DNA of 64,000 nt from Schlegelella_A sp031360885 (GTDB taxonomy: Bacteria; Pseudomonadota; Gammaproteobacteria; Burkholderiales; Burkholderiaceae_C), in NCBI GenBank assembly GCA_031360885.1, contig JANMCC010000094.1:1-64000 (forward strand), read 5' to 3'. Both the position numbers and the translations under genes were made by a program. The notes beneath the pieces are model-generated. The model made no database searches, had not been told where the DNA came from, and saw only the letters and a program-made list of their open reading frames with translations. Positions 43,895-52,252 of this stretch are shown here, piece after piece. How positions within the stretch are numbered: position 1 is the stretch's first letter; every line of letters starts with the position of its first letter.

Positions 43895-43924
43895 GTGCTC
43901 CTGGACCACTTTGAGTACCGAACC

Positions 43925-44188
43925 ATGATCACCTTCGAAGTCAACGACATGACATGCGGCCACTGCGTCAGCTCCATCACCAAAGCCGTCAAGGCCACCG
44001 ACACGAACGCAAGGGTCAGCATCGACCTGGCAACGCACCGCGTCGTCATCGAGCCGACCGAGGCCGACTCCGCGCAATTGAGCGAGGCCATCAAGGAGGC
44101 CGGTTACACCCCGGTGACAGTTGCGAACCCGGCGGCTGCGCCGGTAGCCGTCGGCGCCGCGAAGCGTGGCGGTTGCTGCTGCGGGTAG
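43925..44188 (+). CDS. copZ: CopZ-like copper chaperone with extra C-terminal cysteines
   Basis: About 87 residues. An HMA domain with DMTCGHCVSSITKAVKA (CxxC metal site) and an intact second half (ARVSIDLATHRVVIEPTEAD, LSEAIKEAGYTPV). Delivers Cu(I) to CopA in the cytoplasm. An Ala-rich tail ends in KRGGCCCG, adding three cysteines not typical of CopZ, which might form another metal site. Divergent from copA and behind its own MerR-type promoter. No strong Shine-Dalgarno is seen. Confidence 0.85.
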   Translation: MITFEVNDMTCGHCVSSITKAVKATDTNARVSIDLATHRVVIEPTEADSAQLSEAIKEAGYTPVTVANPAAAPVAVGAAKRGGCCCG

Positions 44189-44324
44189 GTGGCAGAAGGG
44201 GTGGCGTAGCGAGGGCAAACGGAATCGAACCCTCGCACGCCGGAACTCACGGTGGACTCCTGAGTCGATCGCCGCCAGCCCTCGCAATTTGAGGGCACGG
44301 TGAGGGCACGAAGGCCATGCAATG

Positions 44325-44358
44325 CAAAATGGGTTAGCCCCTTGCGAAGCTAACCCAT
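44325..44358 (-). terminator. Rho-independent terminator of tRNA-Pro
   Basis: On the minus strand, ATGGGTTAGC and GCTAACCCAT form a perfect 10-bp stem with a 10-nt loop, followed by TTTTGC. It begins 10 bp after the CCA of tRNA-Pro. It also marks the end of the conserved core block. Confidence 0.8.
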
Positions 44359-44367
44359 CGATTCCAT

Positions 44368-44444
<77 letters not shown>

Positions 44445-44501
44445 TTGAGCAGGATTATAGGCGGCGAGGACTCCCGGCCCCGTCCACGCAATGCCTCGTT
44501 C

Positions 44502-44954
44502 TCAGGGCACGAGCAGGCCGCGAATCGAAAGAAGCTCCTGGCGCACCTGCGCCGCGGAGAGCGTGAAGAGCGGCAGGTCCGAGCCCGCCGGCTCGGCTTC
44601 TTCGCCGGCCGGCAGCTCGATCTCGGTCGCGATGCCGGTGGCGATCGGCTCGCTGCCGCGGGCAGCGTGCGCCGCCTCGACGGCGGCCGCCCGGTGCGCG
44701 CCGGCGTCGGCGAGGCGGTTGCGGGCGCCGCTGATGGTGAAGCCCTGCTCGTAGAGGAGCTCGCGGATCCGCCGGATCAGCAACACCTCGTGGTGCTGGT
44801 AGTAGCGGCGATTGCCGCGCCGCTTCATCGGTTTGAGCTGGGTGAACTCCTGTTCCCAGTAGCGCAGCACGTACGGCTTGACGCCGCAAAGCTCGCTCAC
44901 TTCGCCGATCGTGAAGTAGCGCTTGGCAGGGATCGGCGGGAGGGATTTCTCCAT
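44502..44954 (-). CDS. MerR-family regulator of the ihfA-linked type
   Basis: About 150 residues. N-terminal MerR winged helix: RYFTIGEVSELCGVKPYVLR, then RRGNRRYYQHHEVLLIRRIR and a short coiled coil. The C-terminus has no cysteine-rich ligand site. This protein is nearly always encoded between ihfA and tRNA-Pro in beta- and many gammaproteobacteria; its target is unknown. ATG 44954 follows ihfA by 33 bp on the same strand. Confidence 0.93.
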   Translation of the reverse strand: MEKSLPPIPAKRYFTIGEVSELCGVKPYVLRYWEQEFTQLKPMKRRGNRRYYQHHEVLLIRRIRELLYEQGFTISGARNRLADAGAHRAAAVEAAHAARGSEPIATGIATEIELPAGEEAEPAGSDLPLFTLSAAQVRQELLSIRGLLVP

Positions 44955-44987
44955 GAAATCAACAAGATCAGGAGATAAACCTCGACT

Positions 44988-45353
44988 TTACTCGAACTCG
45001 TCAGCCGGCGGCGTGTCGCCTTGCACGACTCCCTTCAGTTTGTGACTTGCGTGAAATGTCACGACGTGCCGCGCCTTGATCGGAATCGCCTCGCCGGTCC
45101 GCGGGTTGCGGCCCGGCCGGGGCGCCTTGCGCCGGATGTTGAAGTTGCCGAAGCCCGACATCTTCACGTCGTCGCCTTCGAGCAGGGTCTTGTGCATCAG
45201 GTCGAAGAAGGCCTCGACCATGTCCTTCGACTCCCGCTTGTTCAGCCCCAGCCGCTCGAACAGCAGCTCGGCGAGCTCGGCCTTGGTGAGCGTGGGCGTC
45301 ACCAGGGTCGGCTGCAGGCTGCGCGGCGCGGGCGGATCGGAGCGGGTGGCCAT
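44988..45353 (-). CDS. ihfA: Integration host factor subunit alpha
   Basis: About 121 residues. DNA-bending HU/IHF fold: LTKAELAELLFERLGLNKRE, VKMSGFGNFNIRRKAPRPGR, the beta-arm NPRTGE and IPIKARHVVTFHASHKLK. Works with IhfB in replication, recombination and transcription. It has an N-terminal extension of about 20 residues (MATRSDPPAPRSLQPTLVTP) compared with the ~100-residue E. coli protein, as in many Burkholderiales. ATG 45353 lies 14 bp behind the pheT stop. Confidence 0.96.
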   Translation of the reverse strand: MATRSDPPAPRSLQPTLVTPTLTKAELAELLFERLGLNKRESKDMVEAFFDLMHKTLLEGDDVKMSGFGNFNIRRKAPRPGRNPRTGEAIPIKARHVVTFHASHKLKGVVQGDTPPADEFE

Positions 45354-45367
45354 GGCGGGGGTTCCGG

Positions 45368-47803
45368 TCACTGCGCCCGCAGGCGAACGCCGAGGCGCGA
45401 CTCGAGCGAGGTGAGCACGCCGGCGACGACGTTCTCGATCCGCTCGTCGGTCAACGTCTGGGCATCGTCGCGCAGCTCGAGGCGAAGCGCCAGGCTGCGC
45501 TCGTCGTCGGCGATGCCCGGCACCGGAGTCTTGGGCTCGTAGATGTCGAACAGCGTCGAGGCGCGCACGACGCCGACTGCGCCGGCCTCGACCGCGGCCA
45601 TCAGCGCCTCGTGGCTGACGCTCTTCTTCGCCACGACGGCGAGGTCGCGAAGCGCGGGCTGCTGCTTCGGCAGCGGCACGAAGGCCGGGACCGTTCGGCG
45701 CGTCAACGCCTCGGCCTCGAGCTCGAACACGACCGCGTTGCCGGGCAGCTCGTAGGCCTGGCGCCAGCGCGGATGCAGCTCGCCGACGAAGCCCACGCGC
45801 CGGCCCTCGATCTCGATCGCTGCGCTGCGCCCGGGGTGCAGCGCCGGATGCGGCGCCGGGACGAAGGCCGGCCGCAGCGGCGCGAACAAGGCCTCGAGGT
45901 CGCCCTTGACGTCGAAGAAGTCGACGGCGCGCTCCGCCTCGCCCCATTGCAACGGCGTCGAGGCGCCGAAGGCGAGGCCGCCGACCCGGAGGGGCTGGCG
46001 CACGCCGGCGACGGCCGCTCCGCCGGCCACGGCCGTGGCGTCGCGCAGGTAGACCTTGCCGAGCTCGAACAGGCGCAGGCGCGTCGCCTTGCGCGCGAGG
46101 TTGACCTTCAGCGCTTCGACCAGGCTGCCGATCAGCGTCGAGCGCATCACCGACAGGTTCTGGGCGATCGGATTGACCACGCGCACGTGCTCGCCGTGGG
46201 CGGAGAAGTCGCGCTCCCATCGCTCGTCGACGAAGCTGAAGCCGATGGTCTCCTGCCAGCCGAGGTCGGCCAGCAGATGGCGCAGGCGCGCGACGGGCCG
46301 ACGCGATTCGCTGCTCACGTTCGCCACCAGCGTGCCGCGCGGCGGCGCGGCGTCGAGGGTCTCGTAGCCGACGAGACGGATCACTTCCTCGATCAGGTCT
46401 TCCTCGATTACGAGGTCGAAGCGCCAGCTCGGCGGCACCACCTCGACCCGGCCCGGCGCGCTGGTCCAGGCGAAGCCGAGACGGTTCATCACCGCTTCGC
46501 AATCGGCCTGGGTCACGGGCATGCCGATCACCTTGGCGGCGCGCGCGACGCGCAGGGTCAGCGGCGACAGGGTCGGCAGCTTGACGACGTGGTCGTCGAT
46601 CGGCCCGCAGCGGGTCTCGCTGCCGCCGCAGATCTCGACGATCAGCGCCGTGATCCGCTCGATGTGCTCGACCGTCGACGCCGGGTCGACGCCGCGCTCG
46701 AAGCGATGGCCGGCGTCGGTCGAGAACTTGTAGCGGCGCGAGCGCCCGGCGACCGACTCGGGCCACCAGAAGGCAGCCTCGACGTAGACGCTCTTCGTCG
46801 CGTCCGACACCGCGGTGCGGGCGCCGCCCATGATGCCGGCGAGCGATTCGACACGGCTGTCGTCGGCGATGACGCCGACCTTCTCGTCGAGCTCGACGGT
46901 CGTGCCGTTGAGCAGTTCGAGGGTTTCGCCCGGATGTGCCCAGCGCACCGTGAGGCCGCCGTCGATGGTGTCGAGGTCGAAGATGTGCGAGGGCCGGCCG
47001 AGCTCGAACATCACGTAGTTCGAGATGTCGACCAGGGGCGCGACGGTGCGCTGGCCGCAGCGCGCCAGCCGCTCGGCCATCCACGCCGGCGTCTTCGCCT
47101 TCGTGTCCACGCCGCGGACGATGCGACCGGAGAAGCGCCCGCACAGGTCGGGCGCCTCGACCGCGACGCGCAACACCGAGCCGTCGCCCACCGGCACCGG
47201 AGCGATGCGCGGGGCTTTCAGCGGCGCCCCGGTCAGGGCCGCGACCTCGCGCGCGACGCCGAAGACGCTGAGGCAGTGACCGAGGTTGGGCGTCAGCTTG
47301 AGCGTGAAGATCGTGTCGTCGAGACGCAGGTACCCGCGCAGGTCGGCTCCGACCGGCGCTGCATCGTCGAGGATCAGAAGGCCGCCATGGTCTTCGGAGA
47401 GCTTGAGCTCGCGCGCCGAACAGAGCATGCCGCGGCTCTCGACGCCGCGGATGGTGCCGATCTCGATGCGAAACGGCTTGGCGCCCTCGCCTTCGCCCAC
47501 CGGCGGCAGCTCGGCGCCGACGCGCGCGAGCGGCACCTTGATGCCGGCGCGCACGTTCGGCGCGCCGCAGACGATCTCGAGCCGTTCGCCGCCGCCGGCG
47601 TTGACCTGGCAGACGCGCAGCTTGTCGGCGTTGGGGTGCTTGGCGACCTCCAGCACCTCGGCGACGACGACGCCGTGGAACGGCGGCGCCGCCGGCCGCA
47701 GGTTCTCGACCTCGAGCCCGCCCATGGTCAGGCGCTCGGCCAGCTCGGCGGTCGAGAGCGGCGGATCGCAGAACTCGCGCAGCCAGGATTCGGGGAATTG
47801 CAT
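45368..47803 (-). CDS. pheT: Phenylalanyl-tRNA synthetase beta subunit
   Basis: About 811 residues, full length. Contains the N-terminal tRNA-binding (EMAP-like) region, the B3/B4 editing domain, B5 and the C-terminal ferredoxin-fold anticodon domain. Visible: MQFPESWLREFCDPPLSTAE, the RRYKFSTDAGHRFERGVDP region, and VSHEALMAAVEAGAVGVVRA near the end. Works as the alpha2-beta2 enzyme charging tRNA-Phe. Ten bp after pheS in the conserved operon. Confidence 0.98.
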   Translation of the reverse strand: MQFPESWLREFCDPPLSTAELAERLTMGGLEVENLRPAAPPFHGVVVAEVLEVAKHPNADKLRVCQVNAGGGERLEIVCGAPNVRAGIKVPLARVGAELPPVGEGEGAKPFRIEIGTIRGVESRGMLCSARELKLSEDHGGLLILDDAAPVGADLRGYLRLDDTIFTLKLTPNLGHCLSVFGVAREVAALTGAPLKAPRIAPVPVGDGSVLRVAVEAPDLCGRFSGRIVRGVDTKAKTPAWMAERLARCGQRTVAPLVDISNYVMFELGRPSHIFDLDTIDGGLTVRWAHPGETLELLNGTTVELDEKVGVIADDSRVESLAGIMGGARTAVSDATKSVYVEAAFWWPESVAGRSRRYKFSTDAGHRFERGVDPASTVEHIERITALIVEICGGSETRCGPIDDHVVKLPTLSPLTLRVARAAKVIGMPVTQADCEAVMNRLGFAWTSAPGRVEVVPPSWRFDLVIEEDLIEEVIRLVGYETLDAAPPRGTLVANVSSESRRPVARLRHLLADLGWQETIGFSFVDERWERDFSAHGEHVRVVNPIAQNLSVMRSTLIGSLVEALKVNLARKATRLRLFELGKVYLRDATAVAGGAAVAGVRQPLRVGGLAFGASTPLQWGEAERAVDFFDVKGDLEALFAPLRPAFVPAPHPALHPGRSAAIEIEGRRVGFVGELHPRWRQAYELPGNAVVFELEAEALTRRTVPAFVPLPKQQPALRDLAVVAKKSVSHEALMAAVEAGAVGVVRASTLFDIYEPKTPVPGIADDERSLALRLELRDDAQTLTDERIENVVAGVLTSLESRLGVRLRAQ

Positions 47804-47813
47804 GGCGGCGGGC

Positions 47814-48860
47814 TCAGGCGGCGAACTGGCGCAGGAAGCGAAGGTCGCCGTCGAAGAAGAGGCGCAGGTCGTCGATGCCGTAGCGCAGCATCGCCAGCCG
47901 GTCGATGCCCGAGCCGAAGGCGAAGCCGATCACGCGCTCCGGATCGAAGCCCATGTTGCGCACGACCTGCGGATGCACCTGGCCCGACCCCGAGACCTCG
48001 AGCCAGCGGCCGGCGAGCGGCCCGGTCTCGAACATCAGGTCGATCTCGGCACTCGGCTCGGTGAACGGGAAGTAGCTCGGCCGGAAGCGCAGCTTCAGCT
48101 GGTCGGTCTCGAAGAACGCGCGCATGAAGTCGAGGTACACCGCCTTCAGGTCGCGGAAGCTCACGTTCTCCCCCAGCCAGAGCCCTTCGACCTGGTGGAA
48201 CATCGGCGAATGCGTCGCGTCGCTGTCCACGCGGTAGGTGCGTCCGGGCGCGATCACGCGCACGTCGGGCATCACCGCGGCGCCGGCGTGGCGCCGCGCA
48301 TGCGCCTGCGCATGGCGGATCTGCATCGGCGAGGTATGCGGGCGCAGGTTGAGCCAGTGGCCGTCGTCGTCCTTCAGGTCGACGTAGAACGTGTCCTGCA
48401 TCGACCGCGCCGGATGGTTCTCCGGGTTGTTGAGGGCGGTGAAGCTGTACCAGTCGGTCTCGATCTCCGGGCCGTCGGCGATCTCGAAGCCCATCGAGGC
48501 GAAGATCGCCTCGATGCGCTCGAGCGCCTGGCTGATCGGATGAATGCCGCCGGTTCCCCGGCTGCGGCCGGGCAAGGTGACGTCGAGCGACTGCGCGGCG
48601 AGCTGCGCTTCGAGCTGGCGGGCGGCGAGCTCGGCGCGGCGCTCGGCAAGCGCCGCCTCGATCGCCTGCTTGGCCGCATTGATCTCGGCGCCCCGCGCCT
48701 TCTTCTCTTCGGCGGTCAGCGCACCGAGCGCCTTGAGCTGCTCGGTGACCTTGCCCTGCTTGCCGAGGTAGCGCGCCTTCGCGTCCTCGAGCTCGGCGCT
48801 CGCCGACGCGCGGGCGAAGTCCGCCCGCGCGCTTTCGACTACGGCAGCGAGGTCGCTCAT
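47814..48860 (-). CDS. pheS: Phenylalanyl-tRNA synthetase alpha subunit
   Basis: About 348 residues. An N-terminal coiled coil precedes the class II catalytic core: HPISQALERIEAIFASMGFE, the LNLRPHTSPMQIRH motif 2 region, TYRVDSDATHSPMFHQVEGL and motif 3 GFAFGSGIDRLAMLRYGIDD. The ATG at 48860 (MSDLAAVVESARADF) is chosen; upstream codons in this frame overlap rplT. Sixteen bp behind rplT. Confidence 0.97.
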   Translation of the reverse strand: MSDLAAVVESARADFARASASAELEDAKARYLGKQGKVTEQLKALGALTAEEKKARGAEINAAKQAIEAALAERRAELAARQLEAQLAAQSLDVTLPGRSRGTGGIHPISQALERIEAIFASMGFEIADGPEIETDWYSFTALNNPENHPARSMQDTFYVDLKDDDGHWLNLRPHTSPMQIRHAQAHARRHAGAAVMPDVRVIAPGRTYRVDSDATHSPMFHQVEGLWLGENVSFRDLKAVYLDFMRAFFETDQLKLRFRPSYFPFTEPSAEIDLMFETGPLAGRWLEVSGSGQVHPQVVRNMGFDPERVIGFAFGSGIDRLAMLRYGIDDLRLFFDGDLRFLRQFAA

Positions 48861-48876
48861 CGACGCCCTCGCAAGT

Positions 48877-49233
48877 TCACGACAGGTGCGGGCGAACCTT
48901 CTCGACGATGCTGCCGAAGGCGGCAGGATCGTTGACGGCCATGTCGGCCAGCACCTTGCGGTCGATGCCGACACCCGCCTTCTTCAAGCCGGCCATGAAC
49001 TTGCTGTACGTGACACCGAGGCCGCGGGTGGCGGCGTTGATGCGCGCGATCCAGAGCTGGCGGAACACGCGCTTCTTGGTGCGGCGGTCGCGATAGGCAT
49101 ATTGCCCGGCGCGCATGACCGCCTCTTTGGCGATGCGGAAAACGTTCTTGCGGCGGCCGCGAAAGCCCTTGGCGAGGACGAGGATCTTCTTGTGGCGAGC
49201 ACGTGCAGTGACGCCGCGTTTGACGCGAGGCAT
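48877..49233 (-). CDS. rplT: 50S ribosomal protein L20
   Basis: About 118 residues, full length. Begins MPRVKRGVTARARHKKILVL and includes GFRGRRKNVFRIAKEAVMRA and LWIARINAATRGLGVTYSKF, all L20 hallmarks. L20 is an early assembly protein that also represses its own operon in E. coli. Follows rpmI by 41 bp. Confidence 0.98.
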   Translation of the reverse strand: MPRVKRGVTARARHKKILVLAKGFRGRRKNVFRIAKEAVMRAGQYAYRDRRTKKRVFRQLWIARINAATRGLGVTYSKFMAGLKKAGVGIDRKVLADMAVNDPAAFGSIVEKVRPHLS

Positions 49234-49274
49234 GGAATAACTCCTTCAGAAGTGGTGTGAGTGCGACGAACCGA

Positions 49275-49478
49275 TCAGAGGCCGGCGAACGGCAGCATCT
49301 GCGCCATGTGGCCCATGTTCGTGTCGTGCACGCCGGCCGAGCCGCGCAGATGGCGCTTGGTCTTGGTCGACTTCTTCGTCAGGATGTGGCGCTTGAACGC
49401 CTGGCCGCGCTTGACGGTGCCGCCCGGGCGCACCCGGAACCGCTTCGCAGCGCTCTTCTTGGTCTTCATCTTCGGCAT
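49275..49478 (-). CDS. rpmI: 50S ribosomal protein L35
   Basis: About 67 residues, full length: MPKMKTKKSAAKRFRVRPGG, GQAFKRHILTKKSTKTKRHL and the conserved ending MLPFAGL-type. Lies between infC (121 bp upstream) and rplT, the standard infC-rpmI-rplT order. Confidence 0.97.
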   Translation of the reverse strand: MPKMKTKKSAAKRFRVRPGGTVKRGQAFKRHILTKKSTKTKRHLRGSAGVHDTNMGHMAQMLPFAGL

Positions 49479-49599
49479 GACTTCTCTTCCTTCTTCGTTT
49501 GCTCCTGCAGGCGCCGCCGGGGTCCCCGTCGTCTTGCAAGCCTGCAGTCGCTTCTGCTCGGCCGGGCAGCGAGGCCCGACCGGATTGCTCGATTTTTCT

Positions 49600-50148
49600 C
49601 TACTTCCGCTTCGGCGCCAGCACCATGATCATCTGCCGGCCTTCGAGCTTGGGCATGTGCTCCACGACCGAGACATCCGCCAGTTCGTCGCGAATGCGCT
49701 CCAGAAGGCGCATGCCGATGTCCTGGTGGGTGATCTCGCGGCCGCGGTAGCGCAACGTGACCTTGCCCTTGTCGCCGTCTTCCTCGATGAAGCGGCGCAG
49801 GTTCCTCATCTTGATCGCGTAGTCGCCCTCGTCGGTGCCCGGGCGGAACTTCACTTCCTTGACTTCGATGACCTTCTGCTTCGCCTTCGCCTCGGCCGCG
49901 CGCTTCTGCTCCTGGTACTTGAACTTGCCGTAGTCCATCAGCCGGCACACCGGCGGATCGGCCTGGGCGACGATCTCGACGAGATCCACGTCCTGCTCGC
50001 CGGCCAGCCGCAGGGCCTCGGCGATGGGGACGATGCCCAGCGGTTCGTTTTCGGGTCCGTTGAGACGGACTTCAGCAGCGAGTATTTCCCGGTTGAGCCT
50101 GTGCTTGCGCTCGGCGTTCGGGGTGCGTCGGTCTAGAAAAGTAGCGAT
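49600..50148 (-). CDS. infC: Translation initiation factor IF-3 with an ATC start
   Basis: About 182 residues when begun at ATC 50148: (M)ATFLDRRTPNAERKHRLN followed by REILAAEVRLNGPENEPLGI, then the C-terminal domain VKFRPGTDEGDYAIKMRNLR and MIMVLAPKRK. The first ATG in frame (49944 or so, in CRLMDYGKFKYQEQ) would cut off the N-terminal domain. An AUC/AUU start is the known basis of IF-3 autoregulation, because IF-3 rejects non-canonical start codons. GAAAGG lies upstream of the ATC. Downstream of thrS. Confidence 0.95.
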   Translation of the reverse strand: MATFLDRRTPNAERKHRLNREILAAEVRLNGPENEPLGIVPIAEALRLAGEQDVDLVEIVAQADPPVCRLMDYGKFKYQEQKRAAEAKAKQKVIEVKEVKFRPGTDEGDYAIKMRNLRRFIEEDGDKGKVTLRYRGREITHQDIGMRLLERIRDELADVSVVEHMPKLEGRQMIMVLAPKRK

Positions 50149-50210
50149 GTCAAAGGCCTTTCACTGAACCTCAAGGCAGCAGAGGCTCAAAACAACAAAA
50201 GCGCGCCGCA

Positions 50211-50236
50211 CGGCCGGAAGACGGTGCTTCCGGCCG
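50211..50236 (-). promoter_or_regulatory. Hairpin between thrS and infC
   Basis: CGGCCGGAAG and CTTCCGGCCG form a perfect 10-bp stem with a 6-nt loop, 5 bp after the thrS stop. On the minus strand it is followed by TGCGGCGCGC and then a T-rich stretch (TTTTGTTGTTTTG). It could be a partial terminator or a processing site that lets infC be expressed apart from thrS. The T-run is set back by ~10 nt, so it is not a classical terminator. Confidence 0.5.
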
Positions 50237-50241
50237 GGCCC

Positions 50242-52161
50242 TCACAGTTTCTGGGCGATGTCGGCGGCGATCTTCCTGGCGAAGTCGTCGACGGACATCA
50301 CTCCGAGGTCGTGGTTGCCCCGGGCGCGCACGGCAACGGTCCCGTTTGCCTTTTCCTTGTCGCCCACGACGAGGATGTACGGAACCTTTTGCAACGAATG
50401 CTCGCGTATTTTATACGTGATTTTCTCGTTCCGCAAATCCGAGGCCACTCTAAGTCCTTGTTTTTGCAGAGATTTGGTCACTTCCCGGGCGTAGTCGGCG
50501 GAACTTTCAGAGATATCGAGGACGCTCGCCTGCACCGGCGCCAGCCAGGCGGGCAGCGCGCCGGCATGGTGCTCCAGCAGGATGCCGATGAAACGCTCGA
50601 AGCTGCCGACGATCGCCCGGTGGAGCATGACCGGGAAAGCGCGGCCGCTGGTGTCGGTGACGTAGTCGCCGCCCAGGCGCTCGGCGGTGTTGTAGTCGAC
50701 CTGCATCGTGCCGAGCTGCCATTGCCGGCCGAGGGCGTCTTTCAGCGTGTACTCGATCTTCGGGCCGTAGAAGGCGCCGTCGCCCGGGGCGACGACGAAT
50801 TCGCAGCCCGAGCGGCGCAGCGCCTCCATCAGGGCGTACTCGGCCTTGTCCCAGAAATCGTCGCTGCCGACACGGTTTTCCGGCCGCGTCGCCACCTTGT
50901 AGATGATGTCGGCGAAGCCGAAGTCCTTGTAGACCGCCTTCAGCTGCTCGGTGTAGGCGACGCATTCGTCGAGGATCTGGTTCTCGGTGCAGAACACATG
51001 GCCGTCGTCCTGCGTGAAGCCGCGCACCCGCATGATCCCGTGCATCGAGCCGCTCGGCTCGTTGCGGTGGCACTGGCCGAACTCGCCGTAGCGGATCGGC
51101 AGGTCGCGGTAGCTGCGCAGCTGCGACTTGAAGATCAGCACGTGCCCGGGGCAGTTCATCGGCTTCAGCGCGTATTCGTGCTTCTCCGACTCCGTGGTGA
51201 ACATGTTCTCCCGGTAGTTCTGCCAGTGGCCCGTCTTCTCCCACAGGCTCTTGTCGAGGAGCTGCGGACCCTTGACCTCCTGGTAGCCCGTGTCGCGGTA
51301 GACCTGGCGCATGTACTGCTCGATCACCTGCCAGACCGCCCAGCCCTTGGGATGCCAGAAGACGACGCCGGGCGCGACCTCGTCGATGTGGAACAGGTCG
51401 AGCTCGCGGCCGAGCTTGCGGTGGTCGCGCTTTTCCGCCTCTTCGAGCATGTGCAGGTGCTGCTGAAGCTCGTCCTTGGTCGCCCAGGCCGTGCCGTAGA
51501 TCCGCTGCAGCATCTCGTTGCGGTGGTCGCCGCGCCAGTAGGCGCCGGCCACCTTCATCAGCTTGAAGTGACGGAGCTTGCCCGTGCTCGGCACGTGCGG
51601 GCCGCGGCAGAGGTCCTCGAACTTGCCTTCGCGGTAAAGCGAGACGTCCTCGTTCGACGGGATGCCGGCGATGATCTCGGCCTTGTAGGCCTCGCCCATG
51701 GCGTCGAAGTGCGCCACCGCCTCGTCGCGCGGCAGGACGCGCCGCGTCACCGGCTCGTCCTTCTTCGCCAGCTCGAGCATCTTCGCCTCGATCGCCGCCA
51801 GGTCCTCGGGCGTGAACGGCCGCTTGTACGCGAAGTCGTAGAAGAAGCCGTTCTCGATCACCGGGCCGATCGTCACCTGCGCCTCGGGGAACAGCTCCTT
51901 GACGGCGTAGGCGAGCAGGTGCGCCGTCGAGTGGCGGATCACCTCGAGGCCGTCGGCCTCCTTGTCGGTGACGATCGCCAGGCGCTCGTCGTGGTCGAGC
52001 ACGAAGCTCGTGTCGACGACTCGGCTCTCGGCGCCGCGGCCCACCCGGCCGGCGAGCGCCGCCTTGGCCAGGCCGGCGCCGATGGCCGCGGCCACCTCGG
52101 CCACCGTGACCGGGCCGGGAAACTCGCGGCGCGAGCCGTCGGGAAGTTCGATCGAAACCAT
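50242..52161 (-). CDS. thrS: Threonyl-tRNA synthetase
   Basis: About 639 residues. Domains in order: N-terminal TGS (MVSIELPDGSRREFPGPVTV), editing domain with HSTAHLLAYAV and the CRGPHVPSTG zinc-like site, the class II catalytic core (MNCPGHVLIFKSQLRSYRDL, GQCHRNEPSGSMHGIMRVRG, FYGPKIEYTLKDALGRQWQL, LHRAIVGSFERFIGILLEHH) and a C-terminal anticodon-binding domain. Start ATG 52161. A hairpin with a T-run lies 19-43 bp upstream, preceded by a short threonine-containing reading frame, which suggests attenuation. Confidence 0.98.
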   Translation of the reverse strand: MVSIELPDGSRREFPGPVTVAEVAAAIGAGLAKAALAGRVGRGAESRVVDTSFVLDHDERLAIVTDKEADGLEVIRHSTAHLLAYAVKELFPEAQVTIGPVIENGFFYDFAYKRPFTPEDLAAIEAKMLELAKKDEPVTRRVLPRDEAVAHFDAMGEAYKAEIIAGIPSNEDVSLYREGKFEDLCRGPHVPSTGKLRHFKLMKVAGAYWRGDHRNEMLQRIYGTAWATKDELQQHLHMLEEAEKRDHRKLGRELDLFHIDEVAPGVVFWHPKGWAVWQVIEQYMRQVYRDTGYQEVKGPQLLDKSLWEKTGHWQNYRENMFTTESEKHEYALKPMNCPGHVLIFKSQLRSYRDLPIRYGEFGQCHRNEPSGSMHGIMRVRGFTQDDGHVFCTENQILDECVAYTEQLKAVYKDFGFADIIYKVATRPENRVGSDDFWDKAEYALMEALRRSGCEFVVAPGDGAFYGPKIEYTLKDALGRQWQLGTMQVDYNTAERLGGDYVTDTSGRAFPVMLHRAIVGSFERFIGILLEHHAGALPAWLAPVQASVLDISESSADYAREVTKSLQKQGLRVASDLRNEKITYKIREHSLQKVPYILVVGDKEKANGTVAVRARGNHDLGVMSVDDFARKIAADIAQKL

Positions 52162-52179
52162 GATGGGTCTTTCAGAAAG

Positions 52180-52204
52180 CAAAAAGCGCGGCCGGGGCCG
52201 CGCT
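52180..52204 (-). terminator. Terminator-like hairpin in the thrS leader
   Basis: On the minus strand AGCGCGGC-CCCG-GCCGCGCT (8-bp GC stem, tetraloop) is directly followed by TTTTTGCTTT, a classical intrinsic terminator. It ends only 19 bp upstream of the thrS ATG. In this position it can stop transcription before thrS unless an alternative structure forms. It could also simply end transcripts of the upstream HupE cluster. Confidence 0.75.
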
Positions 52205-52252
52205 GCAATGGACGAGAGAAAGAGCGAATGCGATGTCGGGACGCGCGGCGGC

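Noticed and set aside
44210..44240. Second tRNA next to tRNA-Pro
   Set aside because: A GGTTCGATTCC T-loop-like sequence is present, but no acceptor, D or anticodon stems can be built; at most a remnant.
44988..47144. A 718-codon frame ending in IhfA
   Set aside because: Only the final 121 codons are IhfA; the rest is antisense-like shadow of pheT, whose own frame has all PheT domains.
45611..48064. Long plus-strand open frames opposite pheT, thrS and hupE
   Set aside because: They are rich in Arg, Gly and Ala with no domain resemblance and no ribosome-binding sites, and the opposite strand encodes well-known proteins.
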